Assembly: GCA_023434425.1 (NCBI GenBank)
Contig: JAEYSS010000142.1
Location: forward strand, 1 to 42,714
DNA: 42,714 nucleotides
Source of the DNA: Pseudomonadota bacterium
GTDB lineage: Bacteria > Pseudomonadota > Alphaproteobacteria > Ferrovibrionales > Ferrovibrionaceae
Direction: 5' to 3'
This document shows positions 15,909-24,277 of this stretch, piece after piece. A program made the position numbers and the translations under genes. The notes below the pieces were generated by a model. It worked only from the letters and a program-made list of their open reading frames with translations, did not search any database and was not told the DNA's origin. Position 1 is the first letter of the stretch. Every line of letters begins with the position of its first letter.

Positions 15909-16036
15909 CGCGGAATTCCGCGTAACCCCAACGGATTGTGTTGACTCAAGGCCGAACCCCGTCATCTAGCGGTTCTCCTTGACCCCCCGAATCGTGGCAG
16001 GTAAGGTCGAACCGAATCGGGCCAAGGTCCGATTCG
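15909..16036. repeat. Palindrome and hairpin in the gap before the next gene
   Basis: The 195-base gap 15878-16072 holds a perfect 14-bp palindrome CGCGGAATTCCGCG at 15909-15922. It also holds an 8-bp inverted repeat, CGAATCGG at 16013-16020 and CCGATTCG at 16029-16036, with an extra CCGAATCG at 15987-15994. No T-tract follows either, so they are more likely regulator sites or leader structure than terminators. Confidence 0.5.
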
Positions 16037-16072
16037 CCATGCCAGATTCTGCCTTCAGGGATTGGAACACCC

Positions 16073-16543
16073 GTGGATCTCGATCAAGGGTTGTTCGCAG
16101 AACACCATCAGGATTACGGCCAGGACGATGCCGCCTACAGCCATGGCGCAAGCTTCGGCTGTGGCCCTGCCGATGACCGGGTGATCGACGTCGAGGCGGA
16201 GGATATCGAGCCCGCCCCGCAGCGCACGGCGGCGGTTACCCGCCTGCCCCGCATCAGCGACCGCTTCAACACCGAAACCCGCTTCCACGGCCAGTCGCTT
16301 TCGCAACTTGCGGTTCATTCCCTGTGGATCGCGGATTATCTGCGCCAGCTGGGCGAGACCGAGATGGCCGACGGCGATATCGACAGCATCAGCCACTGCG
16401 CCGATGACCTGGAAAGCGCCATTACCATGATGTTCCAACTCGCCGGCGGCACACGCCTGGAACTGCGCCAGCGCTATCAGGAACTCAAGCTCGCCATGCG
16501 GGCGCAAATGCTGGCAACGATCGACCTGGGCCGCAACCAGTAG
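16073..16543 (+). CDS. Unknown protein in the chemotaxis region
   Basis: A 156-residue protein from a GTG start, with AGGG about a dozen bases upstream. The first 50 residues are acidic and Gln/His-rich and likely disordered (DQGLFAEHHQDYGQDDAAY). The rest is predicted helical: SLSQLAVHSLWIADYLRQLG, then HCADDLESAITMMFQLAG and a closing charged helix RLELRQRYQELKLAMRAQML. I recognise no family. It is flanked by HPt-like and STAS genes in the same direction, which suggests a chemotaxis-linked role. Coding is supported by strong third-position GC bias like its neighbours and a full-length open frame. Confidence 0.65.
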   Translation: MDLDQGLFAEHHQDYGQDDAAYSHGASFGCGPADDRVIDVEAEDIEPAPQRTAAVTRLPRISDRFNTETRFHGQSLSQLAVHSLWIADYLRQLGETEMADGDIDSISHCADDLESAITMMFQLAGGTRLELRQRYQELKLAMRAQMLATIDLGRNQ

Positions 16544-16656
16544 CCTGGCGCAGCCCCTGAGGGTGAGCCGAAGTGCCGATAGGTATGTGGTTTTTTAATA
16601 ACCCCCCGAAGCATCCCCCTTCCGTCTCGCCGGGCCGTCGGCTAGGCTTCCCGGGA

Positions 16657-16679
16657 TAAAGGTTTAGGGCCGCCGATAG
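16657..16679 (+). promoter_or_regulatory. Possible flagellar sigma-28-like promoter (weak)
   Basis: TAAA at 16657-16660 and GCCGATAG at 16672-16679 resemble the sigma-28 boxes TAAA and GCCGATAA, but they are 11 bases apart instead of the usual 15. A second GCCGATAG occurs at 16575-16582 without a matching upstream box. The position, 42 bases before the STAS gene that opens the core che operon, is suitable. Confidence 0.25.
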
Positions 16680-16720
16680 GGGCAGCCAGCGCCCGCTCTG
16701 CGGGTGCTGTGGGGGAGTTG

Positions 16721-17035
16721 ATGGAACCGTTCACGGTTACGAAAACCGACGATGCGACCCAGCTCGGCCTGGTGGCCAGCATGGACCTGCGCGCGGCCGA
16801 ACCGCTGCTGCACAGCTTCCACGAGATCATGGCCCAGGGCGGCAAGGTGGTAATCGACGCCGCGCCCGTCGAGCGCCTGTCGACCCCCTGCGTGCAAATC
16901 CTTCTGTCGGCTGCCCAGCATATGGAGCAGCATGGCATCCCCTTCGTCGTGAAGTCGCCCAGCGATGCCTTCGTGAGCGCCTTCGACGACCTGGGCCTCT
17001 TCTCGTTTCTCATGAAATGGCCGGTACAGACATGA
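16721..17035 (+). CDS. STAS-domain protein
   Basis: A 104-residue single-domain STAS (SpoIIAA-like) protein. The fold order is strand FTVTKTDDATQLGLVASMDL, helix AAEPLLHSFHEIMAQ, strand GKVVIDAAPVERLSTPCVQI, helix LLSAAQHMEQHG and strand IPFVVKSPS. In anti-anti-sigma factors the phosphorylated Ser lies in a D.S..DS.G loop; here the loop reads VERLSTPCVQ, so Ser or Thr could serve, but that is not certain. STAS genes at the head of che operons are common in Alphaproteobacteria. The ATG at 16721 follows a G-rich stretch closely; a GTG at 16709 is an alternative. The stop overlaps the cheY start by four bases. Confidence 0.78.
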   Translation: MEPFTVTKTDDATQLGLVASMDLRAAEPLLHSFHEIMAQGGKVVIDAAPVERLSTPCVQILLSAAQHMEQHGIPFVVKSPSDAFVSAFDDLGLFSFLMKWPVQT

Positions 17036-17397
17036 CCAAGCGCGTTCTCACCGTCGACGATTCGAAGACCATGCTGCAGATGCTGCAATTCGCACTGAAG
17101 CAGGGCGGCTTCGAGGTCATTCAGGGCGAGAATGGTCAGGAAGGTCTCGACCTGCTGGAAGCCAATACCGTCGATGTCATCATCACCGACATCAACATGC
17201 CGGTGATGGACGGCATTACCTTCATCAAGGAACTGCGCAAGAAGCCGAAGAACAAGGCGACGCCGGTTCTGATTCTCACCACCGAAAGCAGCCAGTCCAA
17301 GAAGGAAGAGGGTCGCAGCGCGGGAGCCACCGGCTGGATCGTCAAGCCGTTCGACCCGGGCAAGCTGCTCGAAGTGATCCGCAAGGTCAGCCCGTAA
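17032..17397 (+). CDS. cheY: Chemotaxis response regulator CheY
   Basis: A 121-residue stand-alone receiver. The acidic pair is Asp9/Asp10 (LTVDDSKTM), the phosphoacceptor Asp53 (VIITDINMPVMDG), the conserved Thr lies in LILTTESSQ and the Lys in IVKPFDPGKLL. All the key residues are intact, so this is a normal target of CheA that signals to the flagellar switch. The start overlaps the STAS stop (ATGA). The order cheY then cheA (45-base gap) matches many alphaproteobacterial operons. GWIVKPFDPGKLLEVIRKV at the end matches the CheY group found directly before cheA. Confidence 0.93.
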   Translation: MTKRVLTVDDSKTMLQMLQFALKQGGFEVIQGENGQEGLDLLEANTVDVIITDINMPVMDGITFIKELRKKPKNKATPVLILTTESSQSKKEEGRSAGATGWIVKPFDPGKLLEVIRKVSP

Positions 17398-17442
17398 CGG
17401 GCCGACGGAACGGCGACGCGGAGCAGAAGCAGGACGCGCCCC

Positions 17443-19704
17443 ATGGATGATTTAGCCCAGTTCAAACAGACCTTCTTCGCCGAATGCGAAGAGTTGCTTG
17501 GCGACTTGGAAGGCCATCTGATGGCACTCCAGGCGGGCGAGGGCGACAACGGCACCCTGAACGCCGTGTTCCGCGCCATCCACTCGATCAAGGGCGGCGC
17601 CGGCGCCTTCGGCTTCGACCGCCTGGTCGCCTTCGCACATATCTTCGAAACCGTGCTCGACCTGATGCGGGACGGCCGGCTGGAACCGACGCCGGACTCC
17701 GTGCTGCTGGTGCTGCATTGTGCCGACATCCTGTCCGACCTGGTGAAGGCGGCGCAGAACGGCACCGAACTATCGCCCGGCCATGAAAACGAAGGCCGCA
17801 AGTCGCTGATCGACCTCGCCGCCTCGATTGGCGTCGATGCCGATCCGAATGCTGCCGATGCGGCGCTTGCCGCGCTGGATGCCCAGCTTGCCGGCGGGGG
17901 CGGCCTCGATGCCGAACCGGAACCGGTCGCTGCGGCGCCCGAACCCGAACCGGCGGCTCCGGCCGCTGCGGCTGCCCCGGCCAAGGTGCCGCTGCTGAAA
18001 TACCAGGTGAAATTCGAGCCGCGCGATGCGCTGTACCAGCGCGCCAACGAGCCGCTGATCCTGATCCGTGAATTGCGCGAACTGGGCGGCTTCCTGGCCA
18101 AGGCCGATGCGGAGGCCGTGCCGCCGCTGGACCAGATTCAGCCGGAAGGTGCCTATATCAAGTGGGAATTCGAGATCGAGACCGATCGCGGCGAACAGGC
18201 GATCCGGGATGTCTTTGAATTCGTGCTCGACGACTGCCTGCTCGAAATCACCTGCCTGAATCCGCCGGGCGGCGCTGCGAAACCTGCCGCCGCCGAGACC
18301 GAAGCCGAACCGGAAGAGCCGGCTGTCCAGGCCGCACCCAAAGCGGCTGCGGCTCCGGCTGCTGCCGCGTCGCCCAAGGCGGAACCGGCCGCAGCGCCCA
18401 AGCCTGCGGCCGCCAAGGCCGAGCCTGCCGGCGGCGGTGCAGCTGGCGGTGGCGCGGGCGGCGGTGGCGCAGCTGGCGGCGAAACCAAGGCGGCACGTTC
18501 GATCCGTGTCGATCTCGACCGCGTCGACAAACTGGTCAACATGGTCGGCGAGCTGGTGATCACCCATGCCATGATCGCGCAGCAGACCGAGCATCTGCAT
18601 GCCGACCAGCATCCGGAGCTCGCCAACGGTCTGGCTGAACTGTCGCATCACATCCGCGATCTGCAGGAAAGCGTGATGGCGATGCGCGCCCAGCCGGTCA
18701 AGAGCGTATTTGCCCGCCTGCCTCGCCTGGTGCGCGAACTGGCGATGATGACCAACAAGAAGATCCGCCTCGACATGAGCGGCGAGAACACCGAAATCGA
18801 CAAGACGGTGATCGAGCAGCTCGGCGATCCGCTCACCCACATGATCCGCAATTCCTGCGACCATGGCATCGAAACGCCGGATGACCGGACCGCCGCGGGC
18901 AAACCGCCGGAAGGCGTGATCCATGTCTCGGCCGACCAGCGCGGCGGCCGCATCGTGATCGAGATCACCGACGACGGCCGCGGCATCAACCGCGAAAAGG
19001 TGATGAAGAAGGCGATCGAGAAGAAGCTGGTCGCCCCCGATGCCGTGCTGAGCAACGAGGAGATCGACAATCTGATCTTCCTGCCCGGCTTCTCGACGGC
19101 GGACACGGTGTCGAACATTTCCGGCCGCGGCGGCGGCATGGACGTGGTGCGCCAGAACATCCAGTCGCTCGGCGGACGCGTGCATATCCAGTCGCGACCC
19201 GGCCAGGGTTCAAGCTTCATCCTGACTCTGCCGCTCACGCTCGCCGTGCTGGACGGCATGGTGCTCAAGGTCGGCGTGCAGTCCTACATCCTGCCGCTCG
19301 CCAACATCGTGGAGAGCCTGCGTCCGGAGAAGGACCAGATCAACGTGGTGGCGAACCAGAGCGAGCTGCTGCGCATCCGCGGCGAATATGTGCCGCTGGT
19401 CTATCTGCACCGCATCTTCAAGGTGCCGAAGGGCATCGACGACCCGACCAAGGCATTGGTCATCATCGTCGAGATGGAAGACAGTTCCAAGATGGGCCTT
19501 GTGGTGGACGAGATCATCGGCCAGCAGCAGGTGGTTATCAAAAGCCTGGAAGAGAATTTCGATCCGATCCGCGGCGTCGGCGCCGCCACCATCCTCGGCA
19601 ACGGCCGCGTGTCGCTCATTCTCGACGTTGCCGGCATCAAGCATATCGCCGAACATGAAGGCCAGAGCCGCGGCACCCCGCGCCTGGCCGCACCAGCAGC
19701 GTAA
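17443..19704 (+). CDS. cheA: Chemotaxis histidine kinase CheA
   Basis: A 753-residue cytosolic kinase that phosphorylates CheY and CheB under receptor control. P1 HPt domain at residues 1-105 with His47 in FRAIHSIKGGAGAFGF. A region at about 185-270 (LLKYQVKFEPRDALYQRANE) resembles the CheA regulatory/P2-like segment. Long Ala/Pro/Gly linkers follow (residues about 275-350, including a glycine-rich run). P3 dimerisation begins near SIRVDLDRVDKLVNMVGELV. P4 has the N-box HMIRNSCDHGIE and G-boxes DDGRGIN and GRGGGMDVVR. P5 is the CheW-like C-terminus (GMVLKVGVQSYILPLANIVE). All catalytic elements look intact, and the length is normal for a linker-rich CheA. Confidence 0.97.
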   Translation: MDDLAQFKQTFFAECEELLGDLEGHLMALQAGEGDNGTLNAVFRAIHSIKGGAGAFGFDRLVAFAHIFETVLDLMRDGRLEPTPDSVLLVLHCADILSDLVKAAQNGTELSPGHENEGRKSLIDLAASIGVDADPNAADAALAALDAQLAGGGGLDAEPEPVAAAPEPEPAAPAAAAAPAKVPLLKYQVKFEPRDALYQRANEPLILIRELRELGGFLAKADAEAVPPLDQIQPEGAYIKWEFEIETDRGEQAIRDVFEFVLDDCLLEITCLNPPGGAAKPAAAETEAEPEEPAVQAAPKAAAAPAAAASPKAEPAAAPKPAAAKAEPAGGGAAGGGAGGGGAAGGETKAARSIRVDLDRVDKLVNMVGELVITHAMIAQQTEHLHADQHPELANGLAELSHHIRDLQESVMAMRAQPVKSVFARLPRLVRELAMMTNKKIRLDMSGENTEIDKTVIEQLGDPLTHMIRNSCDHGIETPDDRTAAGKPPEGVIHVSADQRGGRIVIEITDDGRGINREKVMKKAIEKKLVAPDAVLSNEEIDNLIFLPGFSTADTVSNISGRGGGMDVVRQNIQSLGGRVHIQSRPGQGSSFILTLPLTLAVLDGMVLKVGVQSYILPLANIVESLRPEKDQINVVANQSELLRIRGEYVPLVYLHRIFKVPKGIDDPTKALVIIVEMEDSSKMGLVVDEIIGQQQVVIKSLEENFDPIRGVGAATILGNGRVSLILDVAGIKHIAEHEGQSRGTPRLAAPAA

Positions 19705-19721
19705 CGCAGGAGGGCGCGTTT

Positions 19722-20240
19722 ATGGCAACCGCAGAACAGGCAGCCCGCTCCACCCGCACGGTACAGCTGGTGTCGTTTACGGTCGGCAACGAGGAATACG
19801 GCGTCGATATCATGGCGGTGCGCGAAATCCGCGCCTGGTCGGAGACCACGCCGCTGCCGAACACGCCGGAAGTGGTGCGCGGCGTGATCAACATGCGCGG
19901 CGCGATCGTGCCGATCTTCGACCTGCGCGCCCGTTTCGGCATGCCACGCACCGAGCCGACCAAGTACAACGTCGTGATCATCGTCTCGGTCTCGCAGCGC
20001 ATCGTCGGCATCCTGGTCGACGCCGTGTCGGACATCATCACGATCAACGAGGAAGAGATCCGGCCGATGCCTGACATGGAACAGGTCAGCGGACTGGGCT
20101 TCATGGAAGGCCTGATCACGGTGGGCGAACGCATGGTCGGCCTGATCGGCCTGGAGCGCATGTTCTCCAGTCGCATGCTTGAGGCCGCCGACTCCACCGG
20201 CAAGCCGTTGCTGACCGGCCCGAGCGAAGCTGCAGCCTGA
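19722..20240 (+). CDS. cheW: Chemotaxis coupling protein CheW
   Basis: A 172-residue adaptor that bridges CheA and chemoreceptors in the signalling array. Family motifs are QLVSFTVGNEEYGVDIMAVR, the receptor-binding surface VRGVINMRGAIVPIFDLRARFG, IIVSVSQRIVGILVDAVSDI and GLITVGERMVGLIGLERMF. It follows cheA by 17 bases, with AGGAGGG just before its ATG, so the ribosome site is strong. Only one CheW is present in the window and there is no receptor gene, so it must couple to receptors encoded elsewhere. Confidence 0.96.
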   Translation: MATAEQAARSTRTVQLVSFTVGNEEYGVDIMAVREIRAWSETTPLPNTPEVVRGVINMRGAIVPIFDLRARFGMPRTEPTKYNVVIIVSVSQRIVGILVDAVSDIITINEEEIRPMPDMEQVSGLGFMEGLITVGERMVGLIGLERMFSSRMLEAADSTGKPLLTGPSEAAA

Positions 20241-20256
20241 TTTCCTGACCCCATCC

Positions 20257-21117
20257 ATGGCAACCCGCACCGCCGATAGTCCCGCCACCGAGGACCGCGA
20301 ATTCGCCTTCTCGACGGGCGACTACGATTATCTGCGCGCGATGCTGAAGGAAAAGACCGGCATCGAGCTCGGACCGACCAAGCATAATATGGTCTATGCC
20401 CGCCTGGCCAAACGCCTGCGCAAACTGGGCATGAGCGGCTTCCGCGAATATATCGAGTTCATCGGCTCGGATGCCGGCAGCGGCGAACTGGGCACCACGC
20501 TGAACGCGCTGACCACCAATCTGACCAAGTTCTTCCGCGAGAATCACCATTTCGAGCATCTCGCCACCACCGCCCTGCAGGAAATCCGCGCCCGCGCAGT
20601 GAGCCACGGTCGTCGGCTGCGCATCTGGTCGGCCGGCTGCTCGTCTGGTGAAGAACCGTATTCAACTGCAATTACGCTGCTGCGCGCGATGCCCGACATC
20701 AAGCAGTGGGATGCCAAGATCCTCGCCACCGACATCGATACCGAGATGGTGCGGCGCGGTACCGAAGGCGTCTATGCCGCCACCGCGCTGGAAGGCATGC
20801 CCGCCGATATCGCCAAGAAATATTTCGAGCCCTATGGCGAGGACAAGGTCCGCGTGGTCGAGGAAGCGCGCAACCTGATCAGCTTCAAGCACCTCAACCT
20901 TGTCGGCCACTGGCCGATGAAGGGCCCGTTCGACGTGATTTTCTGCCGCAATGTCGTGATCTATTTCGACAAGGACACGCAGCGCGTGCTGTTCGACCGC
21001 TACGCCAACCTGCTGGCGCCGGGCGGCTTCCTCTATATCGGCCATTCGGAGAACCTGTTCGGCATCACCGAGCGGTTCAAGCTGCTGGGCCGCAATATCC
21101 ATCGCAAGATTGCATGA
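20257..21117 (+). CDS. cheR: Chemoreceptor methyltransferase CheR
   Basis: A 286-residue cytosolic SAM-dependent methyltransferase that methylates receptor glutamates. The N-terminal helical domain (YDYLRAMLKEKTGIELGPTK, RKLGMSGFREYIEFIG, LTTNLTKFFRENHHFEHL) is followed by the SAM-binding domain: motif I RIWSAGCSSGEEPYS, then ILATDIDTEMVRRG, FDVIFCRNVVIYFDKDTQ and LAPGGFLYIGHSENL. No C-terminal NWETF-type receptor pentapeptide dependency can be judged. It lies 16 bases after cheW and just before cheB. Confidence 0.95.
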   Translation: MATRTADSPATEDREFAFSTGDYDYLRAMLKEKTGIELGPTKHNMVYARLAKRLRKLGMSGFREYIEFIGSDAGSGELGTTLNALTTNLTKFFRENHHFEHLATTALQEIRARAVSHGRRLRIWSAGCSSGEEPYSTAITLLRAMPDIKQWDAKILATDIDTEMVRRGTEGVYAATALEGMPADIAKKYFEPYGEDKVRVVEEARNLISFKHLNLVGHWPMKGPFDVIFCRNVVIYFDKDTQRVLFDRYANLLAPGGFLYIGHSENLFGITERFKLLGRNIHRKIA

Positions 21118-21144
21118 TCATTCTGGGACGTGCGGAGCAGCGCA

Positions 21145-22197
21145 GTGGCCGGTAAACGTATCAAGGTTCTCATCGTCGACGACAGCGCGCTGATCCGCCA
21201 GCTGTTGACCTCCGCGCTGTCCAGCGACCCCGAGCTGGAAGTGGTGGGTGCTGCGCCCGACCCGCTGGTCGCCCGCACGATGATCAAGGAGCTGAATCCC
21301 GATGTCCTGACCCTGGATATCGAGATGCCGAACATGGACGGCATCTCCTTCCTCGAGAAGATCATGCGCCTGCGGCCGATGCCGGTGGTGATGGTGTCGA
21401 CCCTGACCCAGAAGGGCGCCAACATCACGATGCAGGCGCTGGAAATGGGCGCCGTCGATTTCGTCCCCAAGCCGACGCTGGATATCAAGCACGCCCTGGA
21501 AGAGATCAAGACCGACCTGATCGCCAAGGTGAAGACCGCCTCCACCGCCCGCGTGGTGGCACGCAACCGGCCGGTCGAGGGCGCCGCGCCAAAGCGGCTG
21601 ACGCCAGGCCCCGGCTTCAATTCGACCGACATCATCGTGGCGATCGGCTCGTCCACCGGCGGTGTCGAGGCGCTGAAGGAAGTGATCACCATCCTGCCGC
21701 CGGACAGCCCGCCGGTGATGATCACGCAGCATATGCCGCCGCGTTTCACCGGCAGCTTCGCCGCCCGCCTCGACTCCCTCTCGGCCGTCACCGTCACCGA
21801 GGCCAAGGACAATGTCCGGGTATTTCCCGGCCACGTTTACATCGCCCCGGGGGACTACCATCTGACGCTGCACCGTTCGGGCGGCCACTACTACACCAAG
21901 ATCAATCACGATCCGCCGGTCTCGGGCCATCGCCCCTCCGTGGACGTGCTGTTCAATTCGGTCGCCGAACATGCAGGCCACAATGCGATCGGCGTGATCC
22001 TGACCGGCATGGGCAAGGACGGCGCGGCGGGCCTGAAGAAGATGCTGGAAGCCGGCGCCCAGACTATTGGGCAGGACGAGTCGACCAGCCTGGTTTACGG
22101 CATGCCGAAGGCCGCAAAGCTGATGGGTGCGGTGCAAGCGGAAGTAGGCATTGGCCAGGTCGCGGCCGAGATCCTCAACCGCTGCAAACAGCGTTGA
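21145..22197 (+). CDS. cheB: Chemotaxis response regulator protein-glutamate methylesterase CheB
   Basis: A 350-residue two-domain enzyme that removes receptor methyl groups when phosphorylated by CheA. The receiver has Asp12/Asp13 (LIVDDSALIR), phosphoacceptor Asp58 (LTLDIEMPNMDG) and Lys in DFVPKPTL. The esterase domain has the nucleophile loop IGSSTGGVEAL, the catalytic His in ITQHMPPRFTGSFAARL and the Asp in LTGMGKDGAAGL. I prefer the GTG at 21145 because GGAG lies seven bases upstream; another GTG at 21130 is possible but poorly spaced. It follows cheR by 27 bases. Confidence 0.95.
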   Translation: MAGKRIKVLIVDDSALIRQLLTSALSSDPELEVVGAAPDPLVARTMIKELNPDVLTLDIEMPNMDGISFLEKIMRLRPMPVVMVSTLTQKGANITMQALEMGAVDFVPKPTLDIKHALEEIKTDLIAKVKTASTARVVARNRPVEGAAPKRLTPGPGFNSTDIIVAIGSSTGGVEALKEVITILPPDSPPVMITQHMPPRFTGSFAARLDSLSAVTVTEAKDNVRVFPGHVYIAPGDYHLTLHRSGGHYYTKINHDPPVSGHRPSVDVLFNSVAEHAGHNAIGVILTGMGKDGAAGLKKMLEAGAQTIGQDESTSLVYGMPKAAKLMGAVQAEVGIGQVAAEILNRCKQR

Positions 22198-22252
22198 GGA
22201 ACCTTGTTTTTTGGGATAAAAACCATGATCTTAGACATGGGATTCAATACCG

Positions 22253-22269
22253 CCGGCCAGGATGGCCGG
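22253..22269 (+). repeat. Small hairpin between cheB and the second cheY
   Basis: CCGGCC at 22253-22258 pairs with GGCCGG at 22264-22269 around a five-base loop. There is no T-run after it, so it could trim or attenuate the transcript rather than end it. It occupies the 103-base gap after cheB. Confidence 0.4.
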
Positions 22270-22300
22270 GGTTGGTTGCGTTGAGGGAAGAGCGAGCGAT

Positions 22301-22693
22301 ATGCCATCGGCCAGCACTCTCCGGGTTTTGATCGTCGACGACCAGATGAGCATGCGCGGCATTGCGCGCTACTGCTTGCAGGAAATCGGCATCAAGAACG
22401 TTGTCGAAGCGAAAAGCGGCGCGGAAGCCCTGGTCGCCATGGGCGCCAATAAGTTCGACCTGATCATTTCCGACTGGAACATGGACGGGATGGACGGCCT
22501 GACCCTGCTCAAGACCATCCGCAGCAACCCGCTGACCAAGCGCATGCCCTTCATCATGGCGACGGGGCAGCGCGACACCGAAATGGTGAAGACCGCGATC
22601 CAGGCCGGCGTGAACAATTACATGGTCAAGCCGTTCAACGCGGCAACCATGAAGCAAAAGATCGAGGCCGTGCTGGGCAAGCTCGGCGCCTGA
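22301..22693 (+). CDS. Second CheY-type response regulator
   Basis: A 130-residue single receiver domain. Asp13/Asp14 (LIVDDQMSMR), phosphoacceptor Asp58 (LIISDWNMDGMDGL), Thr in IMATGQRDTEMV and Lys in YMVKPFNAATMKQK are all intact. It is closer to the CheY3/PdtaR-like chemotaxis receivers than to the CheY before cheA. Comparison with it exposes the Glu substitution of the receiver protein near 12 kb, to which it is plainly related (shared WxMDG and VKPF context). Start ATG 22301 follows a purine-rich GAGGGAAGAG stretch. It ends the chemotaxis run. Confidence 0.9.
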   Translation: MPSASTLRVLIVDDQMSMRGIARYCLQEIGIKNVVEAKSGAEALVAMGANKFDLIISDWNMDGMDGLTLLKTIRSNPLTKRMPFIMATGQRDTEMVKTAIQAGVNNYMVKPFNAATMKQKIEAVLGKLGA

Positions 22694-22719
22694 GCGGCGG
22701 GTCGCCCGGCGCAGTCATC

Positions 22720-23208
22720 ATGGCCGCCCCGCAACCTGATGCTCCCCCTGCGCCGCTTCAACTCGATCACTACCTTCCCTATCTGATCAACCGCGCCGGC
22801 GTTTCGCTCGCTGCACGTTTCAACGCGGCACTGCGCGAGGCCGGAATTTCGCTGCAGGACTGGCGCGTGCTGGCCGCCCTGCGCGAACGCGATGGTCAAC
22901 GCCTGACCGAACTGGCGCAACGCACCAGTATCGAAGTTTCCACCCTCTCTCGGCTGGTAGGTGGCCTGGAAACCAACGGGCTGGTCAACCGCAGCCGCGA
23001 CAGCGGCGACGCCCGCGCCATCGCCATCCGGCTGACGGCAAAGGGCGAGCAGACCACTGCCGCGCTGACGCCGGCGGCGCGCCAGCTGGAAAGCGTCGCT
23101 TTGGCCGGCCTGAGCGATGCAGAGATCGCCCAGCTCAAAAGCCTGCTCGAACGGATTTACGGCAACCTTTCCGCCCTGTCGCCGCACGACGCGCCCGCCG
23201 CGAAATGA
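22720..23208 (+). CDS. MarR family transcriptional regulator
   Basis: A 162-residue winged-helix repressor. The helical N-terminus (LPYLINRAGVSLAARFNAAL) leads to the winged helix: LQDWRVLAALRERDGQRLTE, the recognition region QRTSIEVSTLSRLVGGLETN and wing GLVNRSRDSGDARAIAIRLT. The C-terminal dimerisation helix follows. The effector and target are unknown. It is 26 bases beyond the second cheY and convergent with the hydrolase (stops three bases apart), so it may regulate a distant gene or be cotranscribed with the chemotaxis genes by chance. Confidence 0.9.
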   Translation: MAAPQPDAPPAPLQLDHYLPYLINRAGVSLAARFNAALREAGISLQDWRVLAALRERDGQRLTELAQRTSIEVSTLSRLVGGLETNGLVNRSRDSGDARAIAIRLTAKGEQTTAALTPAARQLESVALAGLSDAEIAQLKSLLERIYGNLSALSPHDAPAAK

Positions 23209-23211
23209 GCC

Positions 23212-24159
23212 CTAAAGGCAGCGCCGGAAGAACCCGATCACGTCGGCGGTGACGGCATCGCGGTTGGTCTCGTTCAGCAACTCATGCCGCGCCTCGTCGT
23301 AGAAGCGGCTTTCCACCCTGGTCAGACCCGCCGCCGCATAGGCCTGCAGCAGCTGTTCGAGGGCGCGACCGCCGCCCGAGACCGGATCGTGTCTGCCGGC
23401 GATCACGAAAACCGGCAGCGCCTTGGGGATGCGCGCCTGGTTCTCCGGCCGCGCGATGTCCTGCAGGCCATCCAGCAAATCGATCCAGGATTGCACGGTG
23501 ATCGGGAAGCCGCAGAAGGGATCGGCAATGTATTTGTCGACTTCGGCCGGATCGCGCGACAGCCAGTCGAAATCGGTGCGCTGCGGCTGAAACCGTTTGT
23601 TGAAGGCGTCGAAGGACAGCGACTGCACAAGAGTGCTGACGCCGCGGCGGCCGAGCCGCAGCCGCTCGATCCGGGTGACCAGCCGGCCGAGTGCCGCGAT
23701 GGGCGGCGGCTTGCCGGTGGAGCCGCAAAGAACGGCAGCGGCCAGCATGGCGCCATGCTGATAGAGAAATTGCTGGCCCATGAACGAGCCCATGGAATGC
23801 GCAAACAGCAGCAGCGGCTTGCCGGGATGGCGTGCGGCGGCCATGTGGCAGACGGCGGCGAGATCGGCGACTGCGCGGTTCCAGCTGTCGTGATCGCCCA
23901 TATGGCCCAGGCTGCCATTCTTCTGCCCGGTATGGCCATGGCCGCGATGATCGAAGGCGTAAACCGCAAAACCTGCCGCAGTCAGCGCCGCGGCAAAGCG
24001 CGCATAGCGTGCGGCATGTTCGGCCATGCCATGCGCGATCACCACCACGGCCTGCGGCTCGCCGGCCGGCAGCCAGTCGTAGCCATGCAGCACGGTATCG
24101 CCGGCGGGCGACGGCAGGGTCAGGGTCGGAAGAGTGACCGGGGCGAGCGGAGTCGACAT
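23212..24159 (-). CDS. Alpha/beta hydrolase, monoacylglycerol-lipase-like (serine aminopeptidase S33 group)
   Basis: A 315-residue soluble esterase. The oxyanion segment IAHGMAEHAARYARFA and FDHRGHGHTG are typical of the Hydrolase_4 (PldB/monoglyceride lipase) group. The nucleophile is Ser122 in FAHSMGSFMGQQF, the acid lies in IAGRHDPVSGGG and the His in EARHELLNETNRD. It would hydrolyse monoacylglycerols or lysophospholipids; the exact substrate is unknown. There is no signal peptide. It is transcribed divergently from the aminotransferase, 118 bases away. Confidence 0.88.
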   Translation of the reverse strand: MSTPLAPVTLPTLTLPSPAGDTVLHGYDWLPAGEPQAVVVIAHGMAEHAARYARFAAALTAAGFAVYAFDHRGHGHTGQKNGSLGHMGDHDSWNRAVADLAAVCHMAAARHPGKPLLLFAHSMGSFMGQQFLYQHGAMLAAAVLCGSTGKPPPIAALGRLVTRIERLRLGRRGVSTLVQSLSFDAFNKRFQPQRTDFDWLSRDPAEVDKYIADPFCGFPITVQSWIDLLDGLQDIARPENQARIPKALPVFVIAGRHDPVSGGGRALEQLLQAYAAAGLTRVESRFYDEARHELLNETNRDAVTADVIGFFRRCL

Positions 24160-24277
24160 GCGTGCAGTCTAGCCAGCGGTCTTTGCCCTCGATAGGGCGA
24201 TCTTTGCCAGGACGGTTTTGACAGCGGCACGATTTGGCCGTCTACTGAGCACTGCATCATTCAAGACAGGTCGCATC

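Noticed and set aside
15987..16002. Possible sigma-54 promoter (TGGCAGG) before the orphan gene
   Set aside because: The matching GC box about four bases downstream does not fit the TTGC consensus.
16575..16582. GCCGATAG as a second sigma-28 promoter
   Set aside because: No TAAA box occurs at a usable distance upstream.
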